Shown here piece after piece: positions 1 to 4,884 of a DNA stretch of 5,374 nucleotides. Under the pieces are notes generated by a model that was not told where the DNA came from, did no database searches, and was given only the letters and a program-made list of their open reading frames with translations. The position numbers and the translations under genes are program-made. Position 1 is the stretch's first letter. Each line of letters begins with the position of its first letter. Location of the stretch: contig DEVX01000006.1 in NCBI GenBank assembly GCA_002363515.1, positions 1-5,374 on the forward strand, written 5' to 3'. Source of the DNA: Candidatus Saccharibacteria bacterium UBA3225. Lineage in GTDB: Bacteria; Patescibacteriota; Saccharimonadia; Saccharimonadales; Saccharimonadaceae.

Positions 1-82
1 CGCCGCGTTCTTGGAATTCTTGAAAAACAGCACGCAATGCGTCGATATTACTATGCACGTCAGAAATAATCCCAATTCGCAA
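1..82 (-). CDS. Metallophosphoesterase (YfcE/calcineurin-like), 5' end only
   Basis: The first 27 codons of a gene that runs off the left edge. It begins MRIGIISDVHSNIDALRAVF, the classic opening of the calcineurin-like metallophosphoesterase superfamily: strand beta-1 followed by motif I D-x-H (Asp8, His10), then the S-N-x-x-A-L helix start. In this family the Asp and His bind the two catalytic metals that hydrolyse phosphomonoesters or phosphodiesters. YfcE/MJ0936-type cytosolic phosphodiesterases match this opening best, but the substrate cannot be told from 27 residues. The start is TTG: there is no upstream in-frame ATG or GTG before a stop, GAGAGGAG lies 7 nt upstream, and a perfect promoter lies just before it. 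It follows polA on the same strand. Family assignment is firm; subfamily and length are unknown. Confidence 0.85.
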   Translation of the reverse strand, partial: MRIGIISDVHSNIDALRAVFQEFQERG

Positions 83-89
83 AACAGTT

Positions 90-97
90 CTCCTCTC
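90..97 (-). promoter_or_regulatory. Ribosome binding site fixing the TTG start of the metallophosphoesterase
   Basis: GAGAGGAG on the minus strand, followed by a 7-nt spacer (AACTGTT) and TTG. It is the only purine-rich Shine-Dalgarno match near the reading frame and so decides the non-ATG start. Confidence 0.75.
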
Positions 98-112
98 TTT
101 AATGATTCTTGT

Positions 113-141
113 ATTATATCAAATTTTTGTATTTTTGTCAA
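113..141 (-). promoter_or_regulatory. Perfect-consensus sigma70 promoter for the metallophosphoesterase
   Basis: TTGACA (136-141) and TATAAT (113-118) are separated by exactly 17 bp, matching the housekeeping-sigma consensus at all 12 positions. The predicted start of transcription is near 106, giving a leader of about 24 nt. It begins only 10 bp after the polA stop codon, and no terminator separates it from polA, so the downstream gene probably receives both polA read-through and its own strong transcription. Confidence 0.88.
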
Positions 142-151
142 GATGCTAATG

Positions 152-2602
152 TTAGAGTTCGCCCCAATCTTGCCCAGTTGTGACATCTACGGCAAGCTTG
201 ACGGGTAACTCTGGTGCTACATTTTCCATGCAGGATTTTAGCGTCTTTGTCACTTCGTCGGCAATTTCCTTTTCGCACTCGATAATCATAGAGTCGTGAA
301 CTTGTAAAATGAGCTTTGCGCCGCTTGGGAGCTGTTTGTCTACGGCGAGCATAGCTTTCTTCATCAGATCGGCCTCTGTGCCTTGAATTGGCATATTGCC
401 GGCAGCGCGTTCGGCGGCGGCACGGACTAGATGGTTTGGCGCTCCAAGATCAGGGGTGGGGCGACGACGGCCGAACATGGTCTCGACGTATCCGTGCGTG
501 CGGCCAAAATCTAGCGTGTCGTCAAGATATTTGCGCATTGGCGCGCGGAGCTTAAAGTAGCTGTCGATAAATTGCTTTGCTTCATAAAATGTCATACCGG
601 CGGCGTCGGACAGCCCTTTAGGGCTCATGCCGTACAGAACGCCGAAGTTGATGACTTTAGCAGCGCGACGTTGCGCTTTTGTAACCTGCTCCATCGGAAT
701 ATGAAAAGCGTCGGCGGCGGTCTTGGTATGGATATCGAGGCCGGCATTAAAATCGTCGATCAGCTTTTGATCTCCAGATAAGGCTGCGGCTAGGCGTAAC
801 TCGAATTGGGCATAATCAGCGGAAATGAAAACTTTGCCAGCTTCGGCCGTAAAGCAGCCACGAATTCGTTTGCCATCATCGCTGCGTACGGGGATATTTT
901 GTAGATTTGGGTTGATACTAGAAAGGCGGCCCGTAGCAGTCACATCTTGTGTGTAGGTGGTATGAATGCGATGATTCTCGTCGGCGAGGCTCGGGAGTGG
1001 ATTGATGTAGGTGCTGAGAAGTTTGCCAACTTCGCGATAACGCTCGATAAGAGGAATTATTCCGTGTTTGTCGCGGAGTTTATCGAGCTCCTTGGCGCCC
1101 GTAGAGTATGCGCGTTGAGTCTTCTTGATTCCTTGTGTTGGTAGGCCGAGCTTTTCGAAGAGGATCTGTGAGAGTTGAATGGGCGAGTTGATATTAAAAC
1201 TCTGGCCAGACATTGTGTAGATTTTTTGCTCGAGTTCGGCGATTTCGGCGGAGAATTCCTTTTTGAGTGCATCGAAACGATCGGGCGATATTGCGACACC
1301 CTCTTTCTCCATCTTATAGAGTACAGGAATGAGTGGCATATCGAATTCGGTGGCTATTTTTTCAAGCTTGGGAATAGCAGCCAGTTGCTGGCGCTGTTGA
1401 ACGTAGTGTGTTTGGGGGTCGACTGGCTGAATTAAGAGCATTTGCTCGGTCTTTCTAGCTAAGGGGTCGAGTAAGAAATCGACTTGCCCTAAGTCCCAAT
1501 ACGGACGGCCGTTGAGGATTTCCTCGGCTAGTTCTGGCCGATCGTGCATGTCGGCTTTTACGTCGTAAGAGATGTATAGGTTATCGAGTATTTTCACTTC
1601 GATATCTGCGGGTGGTGGCAGAATGTCGGTTGGAATCTTGCTCGGCGTTTGTGTTGTCTTTTTTACAACGGGGGCTTTTGTGGTTGGTGTTGTAATTTTT
1701 GCAACATTATCTAGCTTCGTGTTTGGGAAAAGTTTAATGAATTTGCGGATTAGGGAGTTAAATTGTAGTTTTTGAAGCTCGGAAACGACTTTTTCGGGGT
1801 TGAAATCTGCTAGTTTGGTGGATTCTGGGTCGAATTCAACTGGCGCGTCAAACCGAATTTGAGCAAGTCGTTTACTAATAAACGCTAGCTCTTTGCCGTC
1901 GCGAAGTTTTGTGCTGGTGGCGCCAGGGATTTCGTCAATATGTGCATAAAGGTTTTCGAGGGTTCCGTATTCTTGAAGTAATTTGACGGCGCCTTTCTCG
2001 CCAATACCAGGCACGCCAGGGATATTGTCCGAGGAGTCGCCTTTTAGCGACTTAAGATCGAGGAATTGTGTTTTTTTGAGGCCATATTTTGCTTCGACGT
2101 CTGGAATGTTAAATTCCGCAACGTCCGAAAAACCGCGCTTAAGTTGGTACATTTTGATGTGTTTGTCTACGATTTGGAGCATATCGAGATCGCCGGAAAT
2201 GATTTCGACACGCTTATCTGCCGCTTGCGCTTTGCGAGCAAGCGTGCCGATTATGTCATCTGCTTCGTAATCGTCAAATTCGTATAGCGGGATGTGGAAA
2301 GCCTCGAGCAATTCCATAAGATAAGGTATTTGGGCGTAAAAATCTGGCGGTGCCGGTTTGCGGTTTGCTTTGTAATCGGCATAAATGGCGCGACGACTGC
2401 GAATATTGGTCTTGGATTTATCCCATGCGACGGCGATATATTCTGGTTCAAGTTTCTCGATGATTTCAATTAGCATGGTAGCAAAGCCAAATACGCCACC
2501 AGTCGGCGTACCGTCCGGTAAAGATAGATGCCCCATGGCGTAGTAGCCGCGATAGAATACGCTTTTGCCGTCAATAATAGTGAGATTTTCGCGTTCGTCC
2601 AT
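152..2602 (-). CDS. polA: DNA polymerase I with 5' nuclease and vestigial proofreading domain
   Basis: An 816-residue family A polymerase for Okazaki fragment maturation and repair gap filling. The 5' nuclease domain (about 1-290) keeps its metal ligands: Asp11, Asp61, E113-A-D-D116, Asp138 and Asp140 in SGDLD, and Asp189/Asp192 in GDSSDNIPG, followed by the helix-hairpin-helix GVPGIGEKGA. A Pro/Thr/Lys-rich tether (about 301-333) leads to only about 80 residues where the 3'-5' exonuclease should be; no DEDD catalytic set is visible, only a remnant ending VDFLLDP (374-380). The polymerase domain (about 420-816) has TATGRLSSINPNLQN (555-569), motif A DYAQFELR (Asp596), O-helix Arg645/Lys649/Phe653/Tyr657, and motif C QVHDS (Asp770). 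E. coli Pol I is 928 residues, so the deficit lies mainly in the lost exonuclease. Two substitutions are unusual: Phe600 at the Ile709 position and Ser771 at the Glu883 position. It ends with TAA; no terminator follows. Confidence 0.97.
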   Translation of the reverse strand: MDERENLTIIDGKSVFYRGYYAMGHLSLPDGTPTGGVFGFATMLIEIIEKLEPEYIAVAWDKSKTNIRSRRAIYADYKANRKPAPPDFYAQIPYLMELLEAFHIPLYEFDDYEADDIIGTLARKAQAADKRVEIISGDLDMLQIVDKHIKMYQLKRGFSDVAEFNIPDVEAKYGLKKTQFLDLKSLKGDSSDNIPGVPGIGEKGAVKLLQEYGTLENLYAHIDEIPGATSTKLRDGKELAFISKRLAQIRFDAPVEFDPESTKLADFNPEKVVSELQKLQFNSLIRKFIKLFPNTKLDNVAKITTPTTKAPVVKKTTQTPSKIPTDILPPPADIEVKILDNLYISYDVKADMHDRPELAEEILNGRPYWDLGQVDFLLDPLARKTEQMLLIQPVDPQTHYVQQRQQLAAIPKLEKIATEFDMPLIPVLYKMEKEGVAISPDRFDALKKEFSAEIAELEQKIYTMSGQSFNINSPIQLSQILFEKLGLPTQGIKKTQRAYSTGAKELDKLRDKHGIIPLIERYREVGKLLSTYINPLPSLADENHRIHTTYTQDVTATGRLSSINPNLQNIPVRSDDGKRIRGCFTAEAGKVFISADYAQFELRLAAALSGDQKLIDDFNAGLDIHTKTAADAFHIPMEQVTKAQRRAAKVINFGVLYGMSPKGLSDAAGMTFYEAKQFIDSYFKLRAPMRKYLDDTLDFGRTHGYVETMFGRRRPTPDLGAPNHLVRAAAERAAGNMPIQGTEADLMKKAMLAVDKQLPSGAKLILQVHDSMIIECEKEIADEVTKTLKSCMENVAPELPVKLAVDVTTGQDWGEL

Positions 2603-2606
2603 GGTG

Positions 2607-2612
2607 CTCCTC
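2607..2612 (-). promoter_or_regulatory. Ribosome binding site of polA
   Basis: GAGGAG followed by CACC and the ATG at 2602. The 4-nt spacing is shorter than for the other genes here, which may moderate translation. No better in-frame start exists; the protein must begin here to keep the first nuclease motif (IIDG) close to the N-terminus, as usual for the family. Confidence 0.65.
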
Positions 2613-2637
2613 GCTTGCTACTTTTTGTATCCTCTTT

Positions 2638-2643
2638 ATTATA
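2638..2643 (-). promoter_or_regulatory. Possible -10 element of a polA promoter
   Basis: A perfect TATAAT lies in the 65-nt gap between the Y-family polymerase and polA, placing a transcription start near 2631 with a leader of about 28 nt. No good -35 hexamer is found 16-18 bp upstream (the 17-bp position reads GGCGTT). polA may have this weak promoter, be transcribed from the upstream polymerase operon, or both; no terminator separates the two genes. Confidence 0.45.
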
Positions 2644-2667
2644 TAACAGTTTAAGATAAAAACGCCG

Positions 2668-3888
2668 TTACGTGATTGAATGGTCGAGATAGCGAGTAGA
2701 GCCAAATGGAATTTTAGTTTTCACATGCTCGGTGCCATGCGAGGCGGCGGAATGGACTTTGCGCGAGCCGAAGCGGTAATTAATCTTATCGATGGCGGCA
2801 CAGACACTCTCGGCGCGGTCGATTTGTTTTTGGTAGAGGGTTAGCTGCGCGTCGGCTTCTTTTTGTAGCTTATAGAGTGTAATGCCAATAATACGGACGG
2901 GGCTGGGTAAGTTTAGAAAAAGTTGACTGGCGCAGTTGCAGATGTCTCGATCGGTGTTAATTGCGCGTTTTAAAATAGTGGATTTATGCGAGTAAATATC
3001 GTCGTAGCCATAAGTCCAGACGTAGACGCCGTGTGCATAGAGGTGCTTGCTGCGGAGGCGATAGCCAACATCCTCGGAGAGATGCAGAATGCGGGCGCGG
3101 GTCTCTTCTCTGGTGAGATGACGGCTCTCTAAGACATATTGGCGACCAACGGATTTAATATCGCTGACATAATCATCCACTTCGATGCCGCGTAGGCGCT
3201 GGTACCACTTGCTACCATCAATGCTTTTGCAAACGAGTTTAACGAGGGTATCTTCGTTGGCATCGAGAAACTGAAGTGGCGTGTAAATATTAACCGCGTT
3301 AAGGCGACGCTCCATGCGCGTATTGATGCCAGGAAGGTCGGTTAGTTTAAGCTTAGCAAAGATGGTTCGTTGGTTATCTGGGGTTATTTCGTCTAGGCCG
3401 TCAGGTTTATGCAATTCGGCGGCAAGCTTTGCTAAGAAGCGGTTACTGCTAATTCCGACATTACAGCGCATATAATCGCCGACTTCGGTAAGGAGACGTT
3501 GTTTAATTTCTTGACCAATTTCGGCGCGGTTGCGAGTTTTGATGTGTGGCGGCGCGGCGGCGAGATTAATGACGCCTTCATCGATGGATTTCATAGTGAC
3601 ATTGGCAGAATAGTCTTGCATGATACGTTTAAGTTTATTGTGTACAAAAACATACTTGCTTGGCTCAGTCTCAGCAAAAATTAAATCTGGGCAAATTGCG
3701 TTGGCCTCCACGCGGCGCATGCCAACTTTAATGCCGCGCGCCTTTGCTTCGTAGCTAGCGGCAATAATGCAGGCGTTAGGAGTGATGCGATTAGTAATAG
3801 CAACAGGGCGCCCACGCAGCATGGGGCGAGATTGCTGCTCAATGGTGGCAAAACAAGAATTGAGATCAATGTATATAGTATCATTCAT
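2668..3888 (-). CDS. Y-family translesion DNA polymerase, UmuC/UvrX-like
   Basis: A 406-residue Y-family polymerase that would copy past DNA lesions. The palm carries the catalytic Asp8 in IDLNSCFATIEQ, with Phe13 at the steric-gate position that excludes ribonucleotides, and Asp103-Glu104 in SIDEG. The fingers segment includes ACIIAASYEAKARGI (39-53). GISSNRFLAKLAAELHKPDG (145-164) is the conserved thumb-proximal motif, and LPGI (185-188) begins the helix-hairpin-helix. The little-finger domain occupies about 240-360. QLTLY (348-352) resembles the QL(S/D)LF beta-clamp-binding pentapeptide, at about the same place as in UmuC (QLNLF). The DLNS active-site sequence is closer to UmuC (DVNA) than to DinB (DMDA). 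No umuD-like gene is adjacent. The ATG overlaps the end of the 92-residue gene by 8 nt (ATGAATGA) and is preceded by GAGGGAGAT, so translation is probably coupled. It ends with TAA, 65 nt before polA. Confidence 0.93.
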   Translation of the reverse strand: MNDTIYIDLNSCFATIEQQSRPMLRGRPVAITNRITPNACIIAASYEAKARGIKVGMRRVEANAICPDLIFAETEPSKYVFVHNKLKRIMQDYSANVTMKSIDEGVINLAAAPPHIKTRNRAEIGQEIKQRLLTEVGDYMRCNVGISSNRFLAKLAAELHKPDGLDEITPDNQRTIFAKLKLTDLPGINTRMERRLNAVNIYTPLQFLDANEDTLVKLVCKSIDGSKWYQRLRGIEVDDYVSDIKSVGRQYVLESRHLTREETRARILHLSEDVGYRLRSKHLYAHGVYVWTYGYDDIYSHKSTILKRAINTDRDICNCASQLFLNLPSPVRIIGITLYKLQKEADAQLTLYQKQIDRAESVCAAIDKINYRFGSRKVHSAASHGTEHVKTKIPFGSTRYLDHSIT

Positions 3889-4159
3889 AATGATCTCCCT
3901 CGAATTCTAGATACCAGTTGAGCGAATCGGTATCGAGCGTAATGCGGTAATCGGTAGCGCCGTCGGTGATATCGAAGGCATAAATAGTTTTGAGCCCGTC
4001 GTATTTGGGATGAACGAGGCCGACTTGGGCGATTTGCACTTCTCTGCCGGATTGAGTGCGGAAAGCGATGGGGCGGCAATGCCCAAGAATACTACGCGAA
4101 AAACTAGCATCGACATCGATTGGTTCATGAAGGTTTGTTTGAAGAGAGTTTTGATTCAT
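3881..4159 (-). CDS. Small protein encoded with the Y-family polymerase, function unknown
   Basis: A 92-residue acidic soluble protein. The first 20 or so residues look disordered (MNQNSLQTNLHEPIDVDASF). The rest alternates short hydrophobic strands with turns (RPIAFRTQSG, VQIAQVGLVH, TIYAFDITDG, YRITLD, WYLEFEG), suggesting a small beta-barrel or SH3-like fold. There is no signal peptide, membrane segment or cysteine pair. Its last 8 nt overlap the polymerase start, so the two are made together. In Firmicutes, Y-family polymerases of the UvrX/YqjW type are often preceded by a small YolD-family gene; this gene sits in the same place, but I cannot see a convincing YolD signature. The ATG is supported by AAAGGA 5 nt upstream. 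A polymerase accessory or regulator is an inference from position. The reading frame is well supported; the function is not known. Confidence 0.85.
   Translation of the reverse strand: MNQNSLQTNLHEPIDVDASFSRSILGHCRPIAFRTQSGREVQIAQVGLVHPKYDGLKTIYAFDITDGATDYRITLDTDSLNWYLEFEGDHYE
3893..3901 (-). promoter_or_regulatory. Ribosome binding site of the Y-family polymerase, inside the upstream gene
   Basis: GAGGGAGAT lies within the last codons of the 92-residue gene; its GGGAG core is 6 nt from the ATG at 3888. It provides the polymerase with its own initiation signal in addition to coupling by the 8-nt overlap. Confidence 0.7.
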
Positions 4160-4255
4160 AAAAATCCTTTACTGATTGCGTTTTTATAGATGTGGGTGAC
4201 GCAATATTGGCGTCTGGAAATTTATGAATCTGAATCAGGGGCCGAAGCATGATTC
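4153..4255 (-). ncRNA. Structured 5' leader of the Y-family polymerase operon
   Basis: Reading the transcript 5' to 3', three pairings are possible. First, a hairpin at 4255-4232 with arms GAATCA/TGATTC and an inner GC-TTCG-GC tetraloop. Second, a long-range stem between 4230-4216 and 4167-4153 that pairs 13 of 15 positions (10 contiguous, two U-U mismatches, then 3). Third, a 5-bp hairpin GACGC/GCGTC at 4214-4198 nested directly inside the long stem. The right arm of the long stem contains GGA of the Shine-Dalgarno and the whole ATG of the 92-residue gene, so the fold would block translation of the operon. It matches no riboswitch class that I recognise. It could be a thermosensor-like or protein-controlled element, or chance pairing in AT-rich sequence. 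Confidence 0.4.
4165..4170 (-). promoter_or_regulatory. Ribosome binding site of the 92-residue gene
   Basis: AAAGGA with a 5-nt spacer to the ATG at 4159. Its GGA falls inside the right arm of an inverted repeat that could hide it in RNA structure. Confidence 0.65.
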
Positions 4256-4256
4256 G
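4243..4256 (-). promoter_or_regulatory. LexA/DinR-like operator palindrome
   Basis: CGAATCATGCTTCG is a 14-bp sequence with 12 of 14 positions symmetric. It matches the Gram-positive DinR (LexA) box CGAAC-N4-GTTCG at 8 of its 10 fixed positions, with correct length and spacing; the departures are the inner C to T and G to C. It lies immediately downstream of the predicted transcription start (about 4259) of a translesion polymerase operon, where a repressor would block transcription. It overlaps the first leader hairpin, so the symmetry could instead reflect RNA structure. Confidence 0.45.
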
Positions 4257-4265
4257 ATTAGTATT

Positions 4266-4271
4266 ATTATA
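4266..4271 (-). promoter_or_regulatory. -10 element of the Y-family polymerase operon promoter
   Basis: A perfect TATAAT with predicted start near 4259 and a leader of about 100 nt. The -35 position at 17-bp spacing reads TGGCCT and falls inside the preceding terminator stem, so the promoter has a poor -35 and is probably weak or activated. This fits a gene kept low until needed. Confidence 0.6.
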
Positions 4272-4280
4272 CAGGTTTTT

Positions 4281-4310
4281 ATGAAAATAGGCCACCGCGA
4301 GGCGGTGGCC
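4281..4310 (-). terminator. Rho-independent terminator of the 68-residue gene
   Basis: A perfect 9-bp stem, GGCCACCGC and GCGGTGGCC (4290-4298 with 4302-4310), closes a 3-nt loop and is followed on the minus strand by TATTTTCAT. It lies 33 bp after the stop codon of the 68-residue gene. The plus-strand side also has TTTT (4311-4314), so it could act in both directions. Confidence 0.88.
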
Positions 4311-4342
4311 TTTTGTGAAAGCATGAGTGGGTTTTTACTTAC

Positions 4343-4549
4343 TTAATATGTTCTCCAATGGACCGAGTCGGCATCCTTCGGAGCGTTCGCAGCTACCTGC
4401 GGTCCGTACAAACTCTGTCTGGCGTTGGCTTCATATGTGGTTCCGGTCAGATGTGCGCCATCGATGAGTCTGGCAAGCTCGCGCCCATCCTCTACGACCA
4501 CGCTGCCCATTCTGACGCCGCCCTTATAGATTTCTACAGCAAAAGACAT
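4343..4549 (-). CDS. Conserved-looking 68-residue protein, function unknown
   Basis: I do not recognise this protein. It begins MSFAVEIYKGGVRMGSVVVE, which looks like two beta strands around a tight KGG turn, continues with a short helix (DGRELARLIDG), and ends in a polar tail with Tyr/Trp (DSVHWRTY). There are no cysteines, signal peptide or membrane segment; it should be a small cytosolic protein. The start is set at the ATG at 4549, not the in-frame GTG 12 nt upstream, because that GTG is itself part of the Shine-Dalgarno GGAGGTGAT; from the ATG the spacing is 7 nt. Three TAA codons spaced by G follow (TAAGTAAGTAA), giving very secure termination. It is a single-gene unit with its own promoter, a leader of about 140 nt and a strong terminator. 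These expression signals are why I consider it real; its role is unknown. Confidence 0.78.
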   Translation of the reverse strand: MSFAVEIYKGGVRMGSVVVEDGRELARLIDGAHLTGTTYEANARQSLYGPQVAANAPKDADSVHWRTY

Positions 4550-4692
4550 ACTAACTATCACCTCCCTGATAGATTGGTCAAACGAATTGCTTCATAGACA
4601 CCGCGTGTTTGGGTGTCATTTAGAACGGCTCATGCTTTCTGGTTTTTTTCTAAAGAGCAGTCGCTAGCCTAAAAGCTATTTTTGCGATGTCT
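4550..4692 (-). other. Long 5' leader of the 68-residue gene
   Basis: About 140 nt lie between the predicted transcription start and the ATG. Visible structure includes a short TAGC/GCTA hairpin near 4670-4683 and a GACACC/GGTGTC stem (4597-4602 with 4612-4617, 9-nt loop). Two tiny reading frames, MSRSK (4633-4616) and MTPKHAVSMKQFV (4619-4578), overlap as ATGA but lack ribosome binding sites. I recognise no riboswitch. The rest of the 4570-4884 gap holds the promoter (4699-4727), about 105 bp of AT-rich sequence in which I see nothing, and the upstream terminator. Confidence 0.4.
4557..4567 (-). promoter_or_regulatory. Near-perfect ribosome binding site deciding the start of the 68-residue gene
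   Basis: AGGGAGGTGAT matches the 3' end of 16S rRNA (AGGAGGTGAT) over nine contiguous bases, GGAGGTGAT. It swallows the alternative GTG at 4561, so the ATG at 4549 is the initiation codon. Confidence 0.85.
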
Positions 4693-4698
4693 GGTAGA

Positions 4699-4727
4699 AA
4701 TATATCACGAGACGAATAATCATGCAA
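4699..4727 (-). promoter_or_regulatory. Sigma70-type promoter of the 68-residue gene
   Basis: TTGCAT (4722-4727) and TATATT (4699-4704) are separated by 17 bp, which puts the transcription start near 4692. A further TTGACA at 4746-4751 has no -10 partner at 16-18 bp. The unit is isolated from its upstream neighbour by the terminator at 4833-4858. Confidence 0.75.
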
Positions 4728-4832
4728 TAGGTTTTTGTGGTTCTTTGTCAAAATATGGCATTTTTTGCTCAGAACGGCGTGCAAATGATGGCATGATATG
4801 CGCCTTGCGATGTTAGACAATGTTGTTTCATG

Positions 4833-4858
4833 AAAAAACCACCGCATATTGACGGTGG
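4833..4858 (-). terminator. Rho-independent terminator of the zinc-ribbon gene
   Basis: On the minus strand CCACCG, an 8-nt loop (TCAATATG) and CGGTGG are followed directly by six T residues (4833-4838). It lies 26 bp after the stop codon at 4885. An alternative pairing of AAACCACC just upstream (4863-4870) with GGTGGTTT could compete with the terminator stem. Confidence 0.85.
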
Positions 4859-4884
4859 CATGGGTGGTTTAGCGAGAGGTGTAA

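Noticed and set aside
1983..2287. Plus-strand and alternative-frame reading frames inside polA
   Set aside because: They are antisense to well-conserved nuclease motifs, lack ribosome binding sites and show no protein-like family features.
2650..2672. Terminator between the Y-family polymerase and polA (AACGGCGTTTTTATC)
   Set aside because: Only a 3-bp stem can be formed before the T run, far too weak for an intrinsic terminator.
3681..3884. Alternative-frame minus-strand frame within the start of the Y-family polymerase
   Set aside because: It lies in another frame over the catalytic Asp8 region of the polymerase, which is clearly the coding frame.
4125..4250. Minus-strand 41-codon frame starting at an ATG in the polymerase leader and overlapping the 92-residue gene out of frame
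   Set aside because: It has no ribosome binding site, starts about 9 nt after the predicted transcript start inside the hairpin/operator, and resembles no protein. A role as an inhibitory upstream frame cannot be shown.
4578..4633. Two overlapping mini frames (5 and 13 codons) in the leader of the 68-residue gene as a leader-peptide attenuator
   Set aside because: Neither has a Shine-Dalgarno, there is no run of repeated regulatory codons, and no terminator/antiterminator pair follows.
4650..4847. Minus-strand reading frame of 65 codons between the zinc-ribbon gene and the 68-residue gene
   Set aside because: Its ATG lies in the loop of the intrinsic terminator, it has no Shine-Dalgarno, and it runs across the promoter at 4699-4727.
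4290..4858. The two terminators as copies of one mobile or repeated element (both contain CCACCGC and CGGTGG)
   Set aside because: Similarity is limited to the GC-rich stem core; loops and flanks differ, so independent terminators are the simpler reading.
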